A DNA stretch of 48,247 nt from Candidatus Gastranaerophilales bacterium (GCA_944324315.1 CALUVW010000016.1:1-48247), one strand, 5' to 3'; counted from the stretch's first letter, positions 1 to 9,303 are shown. Notes: generated by a model from the sequence alone, not told the origin. Program-made: numbers and translations.

Positions 1-158
1 CTTGATTCAAAAGTACCGAAGCCTACTAATGTAACTTTTTTACCTTTAGAAACTGTTTTTTGGATAGTTTCAATTAAAGCTCCCAAAACTTCAGCAGCTT
101 CTTTTTGTGTTACGTTAGATTTTTTTGCAATTTCTTGTACTAATTCTTCTTTGTTCAT
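1..158 (-). CDS. HU family DNA-binding protein (partial, 3' end outside window)
   Basis: The first 52 residues are readable (MNKEELVQEIAKK, then VTLVGFGTF). This is the helical dimerisation part and the start of the beta region of the HU/IHF family, small dimeric proteins that bend and compact DNA. The GFGTF segment at residues 46-50 is the family signature. The DNA-binding arms lie beyond position 1. The ATG at 158 follows an AGGAG-type site at 165-170 with good spacing. HU and IHF subunits cannot be separated from this fragment, but a lone HU-type gene is the likelier reading. Confidence 0.9.
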   Translation of the reverse strand, partial: MNKEELVQEIAKKSNVTQKEAAEVLGALIETIQKTVSKGKKVTLVGFGTFES

Positions 159-190
159 AATAAAACTCCTTCTCTCTTTGTACAAGTTTT

Positions 191-218
191 ATTATAGCCT
201 AATTTATTTTAAAATCAA
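191..218 (-). promoter_or_regulatory. Sigma70-type promoter of the HU gene
   Basis: On the minus strand a TTGATT -35 box (218-213) and a perfect TATAAT -10 box (196-191) are separated by 16 bases. Transcription would start about 25 bases before the Shine-Dalgarno/ATG of the HU gene. Confidence 0.65.
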
Positions 219-306
219 GTATTTTAAAGATTTTTAACACTTTTTTTACGATAAAACATACAAATAGAGGATAATGTATTACAAAAAGTAATGAAATTTC
301 GCAATT

Positions 307-336
307 TTAGCATTTCATTTAAGTTTTTGATATAAT
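307..336 (+). promoter_or_regulatory. Candidate promoter of the glycosyltransferase gene
   Basis: TTAGCA (307-312), 18 bases, then perfect TATAAT (331-336), about 35 bases before the gene's ATG. The -35 match is only moderate. The rest of 159-377 is AT-rich, with no gene seen. Confidence 0.5.
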
Positions 337-377
337 ATTGGAGGAATTATACAAGGAAGTACACAAGGTATTTTGAA

Positions 378-1838
378 ATGAAAGAAAGAATTCTATTATT
401 TACAATAGTATTTGGACTCGGAATTTTTATATATATCTTTCAAAGTTACTTTAACACAGTATGGGGACTGGCTCTTTTATGTACGTTCATGTTCATTTAT
501 GCCATGTTTATGCATCTTTCATACAAACTGCAAAAACGTAAATTGCAAAAATTTCCGCAAATTATTAATGAAAGTTACAAACCTTTTGTTTCTGTCTTGA
601 TTCCGGCACATAATGAAGAAGCAGTTATATCAAATACCGTTCAAAATATTTTAAACATGGATTATGAAAATTTTGAAGTTATTGTAATTGATGACAGAAG
701 CACTGATAATACAGCATCCGTTATAAAAGATCTAGAACAAAAATATGAAAAAGTTACTGCTTTAATAAGACCAACAGACGCATTCCCGGGAAAATCCGCC
801 GTCTTAAACGATGCGTTTAAAATAGCAAAAGGCGAAGCTGTTCTTGTTTTTGACGCTGATGCAACAGTTGAACCGGATTTCTTGTCAAAACTTATCCCTT
901 ATCTTGAACCTAAGGATGTTGGAGCAGTTCAGGCTAGAAAAGTAATCAGGAATAAAAACGTAAATCTTCTGACCAGATGCCAGAATAACGAATATACAAT
1001 GGATACTCATTTTCAGGTCGGCAGAGATTCTGTTAAAGGCGCGGTTGAACTTCGCGGCAACGGAGAACTTATAAAACGGCAGGCCATTGATGATATCGGA
1101 GGCTGGAATAATTATACACTGGTAGATGATTTAGATATGTCTACACGATTACATATAAAAGGCTGGGATATAAGATTTTGTCCTGACGCGATTGTTTATG
1201 AAGAAGGGATTATATATTTAAGACCGCTATACAGACAGAGACGGAGATGGCTGGAAGGAACAATCAGAAGATATTTAGAATATGCAGGAGATGTATTATT
1301 TTCAAAAGACATGTCACTCCGTGCAAGTCTTGATATGACTGCATATATATCTGAATTTATAATGCCCGGCTGGCTTTTAATGGAAATTCTTATAAGAGGT
1401 TTTAAAGTGCTTGCGAAACAAGCATCCCCGCATATGCTTTATTCATCTATGGTTATAGGATGTGTAATATGTTTCGGATTTTTCTTTGCGGCACGATATG
1501 CCCTGAGGCGCTATGATTACATGCCAAGACTGGATGCAACATTTGAAGCTCTTGAAACATCTGTTTACTTATTTATTATATGGTTTCCGCTTGTTTTATA
1601 TATATGCTTTAAAATACTTTTCATGAAAAAAGATATGAACTGGGGGAAAACCGCTCACGGACTTGTTATGGAAGAAGAAGCAAGTATCAAAGCATTTATT
1701 AAAAAAGAATTACAAAAAACAAAAGAATATACTAAAGAATATACAGAAAAGTATAGAGAAAAATTAAAACAAATACTGGCTGAAAGACCCTCTGAAGCGG
1801 ACGTTAAAAACTACACAAAAACCGACAAAGAGGATTAA
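378..1838 (+). CDS. Membrane-bound processive-type family 2 glycosyltransferase
   Basis: A 486-residue inner-membrane glycosyltransferase of the cellulose/hyaluronan/poly-GlcNAc synthase type. Two N-terminal membrane segments (about 5-22 and 28-48) precede a cytoplasmic GT2 domain from about 70 to 300. It has the opening motif VSVLIPAHNEE, the nucleotide-sugar metal motif DAD at 159-161, VDDLD at 249-253 and the QRRRW motif at 287-291 typical of processive enzymes. Further membrane segments follow (about 322-345, 355-375, 392-415). The tail is a highly charged, probably helical region rich in K, E and Y. The sugar and product cannot be told from sequence. apt follows 20 bases downstream, probably in the same transcript. 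Confidence 0.85.
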   Translation: MKERILLFTIVFGLGIFIYIFQSYFNTVWGLALLCTFMFIYAMFMHLSYKLQKRKLQKFPQIINESYKPFVSVLIPAHNEEAVISNTVQNILNMDYENFEVIVIDDRSTDNTASVIKDLEQKYEKVTALIRPTDAFPGKSAVLNDAFKIAKGEAVLVFDADATVEPDFLSKLIPYLEPKDVGAVQARKVIRNKNVNLLTRCQNNEYTMDTHFQVGRDSVKGAVELRGNGELIKRQAIDDIGGWNNYTLVDDLDMSTRLHIKGWDIRFCPDAIVYEEGIIYLRPLYRQRRRWLEGTIRRYLEYAGDVLFSKDMSLRASLDMTAYISEFIMPGWLLMEILIRGFKVLAKQASPHMLYSSMVIGCVICFGFFFAARYALRRYDYMPRLDATFEALETSVYLFIIWFPLVLYICFKILFMKKDMNWGKTAHGLVMEEEASIKAFIKKELQKTKEYTKEYTEKYREKLKQILAERPSEADVKNYTKTDKED

Positions 1839-1858
1839 AAAAAGGAGAAAAATAAAAA

Positions 1859-2392
1859 ATGGTTACAGAAACAATTATTGACGTAAGAAATAAAATTAGA
1901 TCAGTTCCGGATTTTCCTAAAAAAGGAATTATATTCCGCGATATTACAACAGCACTGAAAGACCCTGAAACATTAAAGGTAATGATAGACTATCTTTGTT
2001 CACAATTCAAGGATGTAAAAATAGATTATGTTGCAGGAATAGAAAGCCGTGGCTTTATATTTGGCATGCCTATGGCATATAAACTCAATGCAGGTTTTGT
2101 TCCTATTAGAAAACCAAATAAATTACCTGCAGAAACGTACTCCCAGGAATATTCACTAGAATACGGCACTGATAAGATTGAAGTACATAAAGATGCTTTT
2201 GAACCTGGTGCAAATGTTCTAATTGTAGACGATTTGCTTGCAACAGGTGGAACAGCAGAAGCTGCCTGCAAACTTGTCAAAAAAACAGGAGCAAACCTTG
2301 TTGGTATTGCATTTTTAATCGAACTGACAGATCTTAACGGCAGAGAAAAACTTACAGATTCCCCCAGAACTGTTTCAATGTTAGAATATTAA
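1859..2392 (+). CDS. apt: Adenine phosphoribosyltransferase
   Basis: 177 residues, the normal length of type I adenine phosphoribosyltransferase, the cytosolic purine-salvage enzyme that makes AMP from adenine and PRPP. The PRPP loop [16 protein letters not shown] is at residues 120-135, and the N-terminal [15 protein letters not shown] and central [11 protein letters not shown] segments are characteristic. AAGGAG at 1842-1847 gives a well-spaced start. The gene lies 20 bases behind the glycosyltransferase and ends at a strong hairpin, so it is probably the last gene of that transcript. Confidence 0.95.
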   Translation: MVTETIIDVRNKIRSVPDFPKKGIIFRDITTALKDPETLKVMIDYLCSQFKDVKIDYVAGIESRGFIFGMPMAYKLNAGFVPIRKPNKLPAETYSQEYSLEYGTDKIEVHKDAFEPGANVLIVDDLLATGGTAEAACKLVKKTGANLVGIAFLIELTDLNGREKLTDSPRTVSMLEY

Positions 2393-2420
2393 AAAATCGG
2401 GCATAATGCCTGATTTTTTT
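2393..2420. terminator. Bidirectional intrinsic terminator after apt
   Basis: An A-rich run leads into a stem (ATCGGGCA / TGCCTGAT, one G-T pair, loop TAA) followed by T7. It is A-flanked on the other side, so it serves both apt and the convergent LOG gene whose stop abuts it. Confidence 0.85.
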
Positions 2421-3013
2421 TATCTTTTATAAATATGTTCTTTTGTCACTGCAACATTTTCAGCCATATAATTTTTCAAATATTCAACAGCATCAAAAGG
2501 AGTGTCTGCAATATAATATAATTTTCTAGCGACATCACGCGCAAAATTTTGCGCAATAATTTCCTCAAAAAAGGCTACTAGTTTATTATAAAAACCATTT
2601 GTATTTAATAAAATTATGGGTTTTTGATTATATCCTAGCTGCTTTTGGACAATCATTTCAGATAATTCTTCAAGAGTGCCGAACCCTCCGGGAAGAGCAA
2701 CTACAGCATCGGATATTTCATCCATTTTGGCTTTCCTGCTCCGCATACATGGAGTGACAAAAAGCTCTACACATTCATCTGTGTGCACTCCCATATTATG
2801 CAATTTTTCAGGCATTACTCCAATTATTTGGGAACCGTTTTCTTTAACTTTTTTAGCGCAAGTCCACATAAGACCGAGAGAACTTCCGCCGTAAACCATG
2901 TCAAATCCGGCTTTCCCGAGTAAATCTCCAAGCTCTTCTGCCGCATCATAAAAAGATTTATCAAGATAATTACAGGAAGAAGCAAAAACACAAACCCTTT
3001 TGATATTACTCAT
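2420..3013 (-). CDS. LOG family protein (TIGR00730 type)
   Basis: 197 residues of the Rossmann-fold LOG family, known for phosphoribohydrolase activity on cytokinin riboside monophosphates and AMP-like nucleotides. The signature motifs are GGSSLGLM at 42-49 and PGGFGTLEE at 108-116, with the Arg/Lys-containing RSRKAKM before the second. I place the start at the ATG at 3013, because GGAGG lies 6 bases before it. A TTG at 3028 is in frame but overlaps that site. The start overlaps the stop of the upstream pilin-like gene by 8 bases, which suggests translational coupling. The substrate in this organism is unknown. Confidence 0.88.
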   Translation of the reverse strand: MSNIKRVCVFASSCNYLDKSFYDAAEELGDLLGKAGFDMVYGGSSLGLMWTCAKKVKENGSQIIGVMPEKLHNMGVHTDECVELFVTPCMRSRKAKMDEISDAVVALPGGFGTLEELSEMIVQKQLGYNQKPIILLNTNGFYNKLVAFFEEIIAQNFARDVARKLYYIADTPFDAVEYLKNYMAENVAVTKEHIYKR

Positions 3014-3647
3014 CAAATCCTCCGCCAATCTTATAATAATATGAACAGCTAACCCCTGTGCCAGACGAAGAACAGTCTTTCCGTAAATCTTCCATACTTA
3101 AATCAAAACCAAAAGGTTCAATTTTACCGCCGTCATAAATATTAACACCAAAAATATCCTTTCCCCAACGATTAGGCGGTAAAATACCATTCATATCAAA
3201 CATCATTATGAACAAAGCATCTGTCATTTTTTCATTTTTAATATCTTTTATGCCGACAATTGTATTATTTTCTGCGAAATAAAAATCATCAAAAAAATAA
3301 GTTTGCCCTTTATATATGCGACTCCCATTCATATAACGTGGTTTGTAATGACGTATACCGTAGTTTCCTGTATTAATTCTTAAATATGGTCTGACTATAG
3401 CAAGAAGCAATTTTTCTCTTTCCTGAGACGTTTTTGCTTTATTCATACTTTTTATTATATCATCGGACACATGGGCATTAATTACTGAAAACATATATTC
3501 CACCCGGTTATATTTTTCATTCCATTTAGATATAAAATTTGCCTGCCTGTTGTTTTCAATAGAAACAGGCATGATTAGCAAAAGAACACCAAGCATCACA
3601 AATAATGCAACAGAATATTCCAGTTTCCAATAACCTTTTTTTGCCAT
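3006..3647 (-). CDS. Divergent type IV pilin-like protein
   Basis: 213 residues. The N-terminus KKGYWKLEYSV runs into a hydrophobic helix (about 10-27). Read as a prepilin this gives Gly at -1 and Glu at +5, the two most conserved positions of the prepilin peptidase site, though the usual FTL is replaced by YWK. The C-terminal region has the pilin-like pattern FDMNG..PPNRWGKDIFG and a Cys pair (DC...SC), also seen in the paralogues of this lineage. It is probably an assembled or membrane-anchored minor pilin. It is embedded between an HD/PHP-type nucleotide gene set and LOG, and its start is preceded by AAGGAG at about 3653-3658. The family assignment is an inference. Confidence 0.6.
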   Translation of the reverse strand: MAKKGYWKLEYSVALFVMLGVLLLIMPVSIENNRQANFISKWNEKYNRVEYMFSVINAHVSDDIIKSMNKAKTSQEREKLLLAIVRPYLRINTGNYGIRHYKPRYMNGSRIYKGQTYFFDDFYFAENNTIVGIKDIKNEKMTDALFIMMFDMNGILPPNRWGKDIFGVNIYDGGKIEPFGFDLSMEDLRKDCSSSGTGVSCSYYYKIGGGFDE

Positions 3648-3656
3648 CCGCTCTCC

Positions 3657-4511
3657 TTAAGCCATGTCTATACGTTTTTTTTCTTCAACTAATTTATCAT
3701 ATACCCATTCAGGAACGAAATTTTTACCCAGAATAATCTGTCCGTTCATTATATTAGGTGCATGAAAATCCGAACCGCCCGTTACAATAAGTCCGAGTTC
3801 TTCAGCCATTGAAGAAAAATATTCAACACAAGCCGGAGTATGTTTTCTGTGGTAAGCTTCAATTCCTCTCAAACCGTACTGCATAAGTTCTTTTATTAAA
3901 CTTTCCGCAATATCCAGATCATGCGGGTGAGCAATAACAGGAACACCGCCGGCATCATAGATAATTTCGACAGCATCCTGAGGGGATACGGTCTTTCTCT
4001 GAACATAAACAGGCGAATCATCATGAATATATTTTGAATAAGCTTCTATAACGCTTGTGGTTCCGCCGGCATTTGTAATAGCTTTTGCAATATGAGGGCG
4101 CCCTATGCTGCCGCCTTCCGCAACCTGTTTTTTGATATCTTCAAATTTAATTCTGATACCTTCTTTTTTTGCAAGCAGACCCAGAATTTCCTTTGTCTGC
4201 TTTACACGTGCCTGTTGCTGGACTTTCAACAATTCTTGAAAATCACTATTGGTTACATCCATAAAATAGCCTAAGATATGAACTTCGTAATTTTTATACA
4301 GCGTATTAACTTCAATACCTTGGATAATCTCTAATTTATTTTCTTTATGTTCTTTTTTTAAATAGTCCTTTGCTGCCTGATACGACAGAATATTATCATG
4401 ATCAGTCAAAGCTATTGCCTGAAGTCCGACATCAATTGCTGTGTCGACAATCTTTTCAGGCGAAAACACTCCGTCTGAATAGAATGTATGAATGTGCAAA
4501 TCACTTTTCAT
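3657..4511 (-). CDS. PHP-domain phosphoesterase (YciV/TrpH-like nucleotidase)
   Basis: 284 residues. The PHP metal-binding motifs are complete: HIH (6-8) and D13, TDHD (36-39), E67 in GIEVNT, His 78, GRPH, HPHD and the C-terminal GGSDFH. The family includes 3',5'-nucleoside bisphosphate phosphatase/RNase AM, which removes 5' nucleotides from RNA ends or hydrolyses pAp. The ATG at 4511 is chosen because an AGGAAGAGG site precedes it closely. An in-frame ATG at 4541 adds only a basic stretch. The gene overlaps ymdB by 11 bases and follows rny in the same strand order, which fits an RNA or nucleotide turnover role. Confidence 0.85.
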   Translation of the reverse strand: MKSDLHIHTFYSDGVFSPEKIVDTAIDVGLQAIALTDHDNILSYQAAKDYLKKEHKENKLEIIQGIEVNTLYKNYEVHILGYFMDVTNSDFQELLKVQQQARVKQTKEILGLLAKKEGIRIKFEDIKKQVAEGGSIGRPHIAKAITNAGGTTSVIEAYSKYIHDDSPVYVQRKTVSPQDAVEIIYDAGGVPVIAHPHDLDIAESLIKELMQYGLRGIEAYHRKHTPACVEYFSSMAEELGLIVTGGSDFHAPNIMNGQIILGKNFVPEWVYDKLVEEKKRIDMA

Positions 4512-5334
4512 TTTCCTCTTCCTTTTTACTTTTATCTGCATAACAAAAAACTCTTTTTATAGCAACAGTATGCCCGCTGACTTGATTAAATTCAACTTCA
4601 ACAGCATTAATTTGGACGACATTACTGTCTGCTACATCATATCGCTCGGGAATTACAGTAGTAAAACGGTTAAGAGAAGTTTTGTAATCCATTCCTATAA
4701 CACTTTCAGCCGCCCCGCAAAAACCTGCATCTGTTATATATCCCATATTATTAATAATCTGCTCATCGGCAGTCTGAACATGTGTATGAGTTCCAAAAAA
4801 TGCGCTTACACCGAGTTCAGAACAAAATCTTGCAAAGCAAATTTTTTCAGCAGTAGCTTCTGCATGAAAATCAACAATAACAATCGGAGTAACAGTTTTT
4901 AAATGTTCTATTTCACTTTTTACAACAGTCCACGGAGATTCAACAGGAGATAAAAATACTCTGCCAAGAACATTTATAACCCCTATTTTAATTCCGCCTT
5001 CAATTTCAAAAACACGACTTCCAACACCGGGCGTATTTTTCGGGTAATTAAACGGCCTTATTAATTTATCGGCTTTATCAATGTAGTTAAAAATTTCTTT
5101 TTTGTCCCAAATATGGTTGCCTGATGTCATACAATTAATTCCATATTCGGATAATTCGTTATAATTCTTTTCAGTAAGTCCAAAGCCATGAGATGCATTT
5201 TCAACATTTGCTATGATAAAATCATAATTTAATTTATATTTTTCCAAAAAATCCCGTACTGCAAATCTACCCGGTCTGCCGACCAGATCGCCAAAAAATA
5301 ATATTTTTAAAGTTTCATCATCACTCTTTATCAT
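4501..5334 (-). CDS. ymdB: YmdB-family metallophosphoesterase (TIGR00282)
   Basis: 277 residues, about the usual family length. Metallophosphoesterase motifs: FFGDLVGRPGR near residue 13, ANVEN, SGNHIWD, DFHAEATAEK and GTHTHVQTAD. Bacillus YmdB hydrolyses 2',3'-cyclic nucleotides and is encoded directly after RNase Y (ymdA). The same order is seen here, with rny ending 87 bases upstream. No strong ribosome site precedes the ATG at 5334. The C-terminal end overlaps the PHP gene. The last residues are strongly charged (KSKKEEENEK). Confidence 0.9.
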   Translation of the reverse strand: MIKSDDETLKILFFGDLVGRPGRFAVRDFLEKYKLNYDFIIANVENASHGFGLTEKNYNELSEYGINCMTSGNHIWDKKEIFNYIDKADKLIRPFNYPKNTPGVGSRVFEIEGGIKIGVINVLGRVFLSPVESPWTVVKSEIEHLKTVTPIVIVDFHAEATAEKICFARFCSELGVSAFFGTHTHVQTADEQIINNMGYITDAGFCGAAESVIGMDYKTSLNRFTTVIPERYDVADSNVVQINAVEVEFNQVSGHTVAIKRVFCYADKSKKEEENEK

Positions 5335-5421
5335 AATTTATACATCCAGATGTCCTGAGGGCAGGAAGTCAGGCTGTTATCAAAATCAGCTTGCCCTCCT
5401 GTCTTCTGAACTTCTTGCCTT
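5335..5421 (-). repeat. Structured intergenic element between rny and ymdB
   Basis: On the minus strand GAGGGCA pairs with TGCCCTC, with an inner AGCTG/CAGCCT stem, giving a long hairpin. Its GGCAAGAAGTTC stretch resembles the AAGAAGTC-type repeat unit found beside the two pilin genes (15690-15720 and 17730-17765). It may be an mRNA processing or attenuation element, or a degenerate dispersed repeat. Confidence 0.45.
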
Positions 5422-6942
5422 CTATTTTGCTACTTCCGTAGTTCTAAACTCTCTTACAACCGTAACCCTGATTTGTCCGGGGTAATCAAGCTCATCTTCA
5501 ATACGTTTTGCAACATCTCTTGCAAGTTTTTGGGACGCAAGATCATCAAATCTTTCAGCTTCAACGATAATCCTGACTTCACGCCCTGCCTGAACAGCAA
5601 ATGACTGTTTAATACCATCATAACTATTGACGATTTCTTCAATCTTTTGCAGACGTTTAATATAAATTTCAAGAGTATCGCGTCTTGCGCCGGGTCTGCC
5701 TGCAGAAATTGCGTCAGCCACTTTTACAAGGACAGCTTCAATAGTATTGGCGACAACATCATCATGATGAGCCTCAATTGCATGAATAACTTCAGGTCTT
5801 TCACCATATCTAGACGCAATTTCAACTCCGAGTTGAATATGTGTGCCTTCCTGGGTTTGATCAACAGCTTTTCCTATATCGTGTAAAAGCCCTGCACGTT
5901 TTGCGATTTTCTCATTTGCACCTATCTCAGCAGCTAACATGCCTGCAATATGACCGACTTCAAGTGAATGCTTCAAAACATTTTGACCGTAACTTGTTCT
6001 GTAATAAAGACGGCCAAGAGTTTTTATGAGTTCTTTGTTTAAACCCATAACGCCCATTTCAAGTGCAGCATTTTCACCTTCTTCCCAGATTTTTTTGTCT
6101 ATTTCCTGCTGTGCCTTTTCAACCATTTCTTCGATACGTACAGGGTGAATACGTCCGTCTACTATCAACTTTTCAAGTGCAAGTTTCGCAATCTCACGTC
6201 TCACAGGATCAAAGCTTGATAATACAACGGCTTCAGGTGTATCATCTATAATTAAATCAACACCTGTCAAAGTTTCTAACGCTCTAATATTACGTCCTTC
6301 ACGCCCGATTATACGACCTTTCATTTCATCATTAGGCAAAGCAACAACAGAAACTGTTGTTTCAACAACCTGTTCAATCATACATCTTTGCATTGTTGTT
6401 GATAAAATTTCTTTTGCCTTTTCCAATGACGTTTCTTTTATTCTTGCTTCATTTTCTCTTATAAGCTGCATCTGTTCCTGAGCTAGATCATGTTTTAGCT
6501 GATCGAGAAGCATATTTTTAGCATCCTCTGCAGACATCCCCGAAATTCTCTCAAGTTCAGTTGTTTGCTTTTGTACTATTTCAGCAAGATAATCTTCTTT
6601 TTCAAGAAGTTCATCCAATTTTCTTTGCGCTTGCAAGTCTTTTTCAGTATATTCTTGAATTTTATCTTCAAGCATATCCTCTCTTTTAGCTAATTTTTGT
6701 TCCTGTCTTGCAAGCTCCTGACGTCTCTCTCTTTCTTCTTCATTAAGTTTTTCTCTATCATTTTGCAATTCTTCAATTGCTTTAATTCTTGCTTCTTTAA
6801 GAAGCAATTTTTCTTTCTCTTCCAATGCTTTTTTGTCTTTTTCGACAGATTGAAGCACGGATTTGGTTTTGCTCTGCTGGACAAACAGCACAGCGATTAA
6901 TGCTATTACCGCAATAACCGCAATAATTAATAAAAAGTCCAT
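5422..6942 (-). CDS. rny: Ribonuclease Y
   Basis: 506 residues with the full RNase Y architecture: an N-terminal membrane anchor (about 3-21), a long charged coiled coil (about 27-185), a KH RNA-binding domain with [15 protein letters not shown] (209-223), and an HD hydrolase domain with H325 and the HD pair in LLHDIGK (354-355), then a C-terminal domain. It is the membrane-tethered endonuclease that starts mRNA decay in many bacteria. An AAGG site precedes the ATG. It is the first gene of a minus-strand cluster rny-ymdB-PHP-pilin-like-LOG. Confidence 0.96.
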   Translation of the reverse strand: MDFLLIIAVIAVIALIAVLFVQQSKTKSVLQSVEKDKKALEEKEKLLLKEARIKAIEELQNDREKLNEEERERRQELARQEQKLAKREDMLEDKIQEYTEKDLQAQRKLDELLEKEDYLAEIVQKQTTELERISGMSAEDAKNMLLDQLKHDLAQEQMQLIRENEARIKETSLEKAKEILSTTMQRCMIEQVVETTVSVVALPNDEMKGRIIGREGRNIRALETLTGVDLIIDDTPEAVVLSSFDPVRREIAKLALEKLIVDGRIHPVRIEEMVEKAQQEIDKKIWEEGENAALEMGVMGLNKELIKTLGRLYYRTSYGQNVLKHSLEVGHIAGMLAAEIGANEKIAKRAGLLHDIGKAVDQTQEGTHIQLGVEIASRYGERPEVIHAIEAHHDDVVANTIEAVLVKVADAISAGRPGARRDTLEIYIKRLQKIEEIVNSYDGIKQSFAVQAGREVRIIVEAERFDDLASQKLARDVAKRIEDELDYPGQIRVTVVREFRTTEVAK

Positions 6943-7098
6943 AAAGTTTTATACCTTATCCTTTTCTATTTTTTAATAATACACGCAATGCCCGATACAT
7001 ATATCCTATCGAGCTTCCATTAAATTTTATTTTAAGTGAATTTTATTGCATATATTTCCAAAAAATATTTACCTACTACATCTGTCAATATAATAGCA

Positions 7099-7116
7099 TA
7101 CAAATATATATTTGTA
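7099..7116. promoter_or_regulatory. Perfect 18-base palindrome in the rny upstream region
   Basis: TACAAATATATATTTGTA is a perfect inverted repeat in the 229-base gap between the small motif gene and rny. It could be a regulator site or an mRNA 3' hairpin of the upstream gene. It has no G/C-rich core and no T tract, so it is a poor intrinsic terminator. Confidence 0.4.
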
Positions 7117-7171
7117 TAGTACAAATTTATTTTTTGATACATAAAATTAAAACTTTTATTTTATATTCGCA

Positions 7172-7738
7172 CTAAATATATTTTTGAAAATTTTTCAATA
7201 ATAAAGATTTCAAATTGTCTAATTCGTTTTCTGATGTTTTTGCATTAAAACCGTTTAGAGAAAATCCAGGAATAATTTCATGTTTTTTTGCTGCAGAATC
7301 AAGTGCAACTCTGGTTGAAAAACTTAATGGAAGAGAAGAATAAAGATCATACTTTCTCTTTTTTGCTGCCGCATTTTTACTGTGCGCAAATATATAATCA
7401 ATTAAATTAAATTCAACCTTTAAAATACCGTTGTCACTATTGAAATGTCTTAATAAATCTAATCCCGAATTTTCTGATTGGTCAAACTTTTTTAAATTAT
7501 ATTTATGGCTGATAATACCAAACTTATCATTACTTACTGTCACCGAGCCATCCGCACAACAGTTAATTACTGTTGCAGTATCTCCTTTTTGGCTTATATT
7601 TGAGACTATCTCGCTGACCTCGCCTAATTCAAAACAGTCTTTCGCATTTTTCAAAGCAGCTCTTATAGCAGTACCTTTCAATTGAGCTGTAAAAGCAGGT
7701 TGGGGGTAATTATTGAGAGAGTTTATTTTTAGATCCAT
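7172..7738 (-). CDS. Hypothetical protein with N-terminal PQPAFTA motif
   Basis: 188 residues, no recognised domain, no signal peptide or membrane segment. The N-terminus (NNYPQPAFTAQLKG) carries the short P-A-F motif shared with the proteins at 45676 and 46738 in this window. The rest is a mixed alpha/beta-looking cytosolic sequence with a Lys/Ala-rich middle and two adjacent cysteines (INCCADG). GAGG about 6 bases before the ATG supports the start. It is monocistronic, divergent from the aminopeptidase. Function unknown. Confidence 0.7.
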   Translation of the reverse strand: MDLKINSLNNYPQPAFTAQLKGTAIRAALKNAKDCFELGEVSEIVSNISQKGDTATVINCCADGSVTVSNDKFGIISHKYNLKKFDQSENSGLDLLRHFNSDNGILKVEFNLIDYIFAHSKNAAAKKRKYDLYSSLPLSFSTRVALDSAAKKHEIIPGFSLNGFNAKTSENELDNLKSLLLKNFQKYI

Positions 7739-7803
7739 TATCTACCTCTTTTTTTAATTTTTAAAACATGTAAAAAAAAATTTTGTTATTAATAAATTTT
7801 TAA

Positions 7804-7832
7804 TTTACAATTCTTCAAAAAAAGTGTATAAT
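7804..7832 (+). promoter_or_regulatory. Promoter of the leucyl aminopeptidase gene
   Basis: TTTACA (7804-7809), exactly 17 bases, then TATAAT (7827-7832). The start point near 7839 rules out the in-frame ATG at 7834 and supports translation from 7861 after AAGGAG. Confidence 0.8.
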
Positions 7833-7860
7833 TATGTCATTAAAAAGGAGAGAGACAAAT

Positions 7861-9258
7861 ATGGAAATTAAATTTTCACAAGATGTTAAAAACACTCCTG
7901 TTGAAGTTCTGGTTATCAACAAATTTGAAGGGGAAAAAACTTCACAGGAACTTGCCAATACTTATGCGGTAGATAAAGACCATTTCGAAGGCAAATTCGG
8001 ACAAACTTATCTTTTACATACACTCGGACAAATTCCAGCAGATAAAATTTTAGTTATCGGTTTTGGTAAAAAAGAAGAATTTGATCATAACAAAATGAGA
8101 GAAGCAGTTGCAAAAGCTGTAAAAAAACTACATCAAATCAAAGCAAAAAAAGCAAAATTTGATTTTAATGTAAACGCTGATTACGGAAAATCCGCAGCAA
8201 TCGGAGCAATGATTGCGGATTATGCTTATGACAAATACAAATCCGAAAAAGCTCATCACCTTGATGAAATTACCTTCACAAAATTTTCTGAAGATGATGT
8301 TAATGAAGGAATTATTTTTGGCGAAGCAATGAAATTTACAAGGGATTTAGCAAATACTCCGGCTCAAATTGCAACCCCTTCAAAACTTGCAGAAATTGCT
8401 AAAGGTCTTGAAGGAATTGAAACAAAAATATTTGATAAAGAAGAAATTGAAAGAATGGGAATGGGTGCTTACTTAGCCGTAGGTCAGGGAAGCATTCAGC
8501 CGCCAAAATTCATTCACATGAAATATACAGGTAAAAACGTTAAGAAAAAAATAGCCCTTATCGGAAAAGGCATTTGCTTTGATTCTGGCGGACTCGATAT
8601 TAAACCGCCATCATCAATGCTTACGATGAAAGATGATATGTCTGGTGCGGCATGTATTTTAGGTGTAATGAGGGCATTAACGGAACTCAAACCGGATATG
8701 GAAGTCCACGGAATTATTGCAGCTTGCGAAAATATGCCGTCAGGTTCATCTTACAAACCCGGCGATATCCTAACTGCCAAAAACGGAAAAACAATTGAAG
8801 TAGATAACACAGATGCAGAAGGCAGATTAACCCTTGCTGATGCACTCTGTTATGCGTGCGAACTCGGTGTTGATGAAGTTATAGATATAGCAACCCTTAC
8901 AGGTGCGTGCATGGTAGCTCTGGGAACAGTTGCATCAGGTATTATGGGCAACGATGAACAAATGATAGAAAGATTAATCCAGACAGCAAAAGATTCAGGC
9001 GAAACATTCTGGCAGTTACCGATGTTCAAAGAATATATGGACAGCCTGAAATCCGACATTGCAGATATGAAAAACACAGGATCGCGCTACGGCGGAGCAT
9101 CAGCAGCAGGCGTATTTTTACAGGAATTTGTAAAAGATACAAAATGGTGCCATATAGATATTGCAGGAACCGCGTATCTTGAAAAACCGCAGAAAGAATT
9201 TATAGCAGGCGCAACAGGCGCAGGCGTAAGAACCCTTTTGAACTATGTAACAAGATAA
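7861..9258 (+). CDS. pepA: Leucyl aminopeptidase, M17 family
   Basis: 465 residues. The C-terminal catalytic domain has the metal and active-site motifs GKGICFDSGGLDIKP, KDDMSGAA and the family signature NTDAEGRL at 316-323. The N-terminal domain (about 1-150) is the usual variable macro-like domain. This cytosolic, hexameric, two-metal enzyme removes N-terminal residues during peptide turnover. AAGGAG at 7845-7850 sets the start at 7861. It is a single-gene transcript with its own strong promoter and a 12-bp hairpin behind it. Confidence 0.96.
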   Translation: MEIKFSQDVKNTPVEVLVINKFEGEKTSQELANTYAVDKDHFEGKFGQTYLLHTLGQIPADKILVIGFGKKEEFDHNKMREAVAKAVKKLHQIKAKKAKFDFNVNADYGKSAAIGAMIADYAYDKYKSEKAHHLDEITFTKFSEDDVNEGIIFGEAMKFTRDLANTPAQIATPSKLAEIAKGLEGIETKIFDKEEIERMGMGAYLAVGQGSIQPPKFIHMKYTGKNVKKKIALIGKGICFDSGGLDIKPPSSMLTMKDDMSGAACILGVMRALTELKPDMEVHGIIAACENMPSGSSYKPGDILTAKNGKTIEVDNTDAEGRLTLADALCYACELGVDEVIDIATLTGACMVALGTVASGIMGNDEQMIERLIQTAKDSGETFWQLPMFKEYMDSLKSDIADMKNTGSRYGGASAAGVFLQEFVKDTKWCHIDIAGTAYLEKPQKEFIAGATGAGVRTLLNYVTR

Positions 9259-9265
9259 TAATTTA

Positions 9266-9293
9266 ACCAGGTCGGGCTTCTGCCCGACCTGGT
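9266..9293. terminator. Strong hairpin after pepA
   Basis: ACCAGGTCGGGC, loop TTCT, GCCCGACCTGGT: a perfect 12-bp stem just after the stop. It lacks a T tract, so it may end transcription with another factor or protect the 3' end. Confidence 0.7.
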
Positions 9294-9303
9294 ATTTACT
9301 GCC

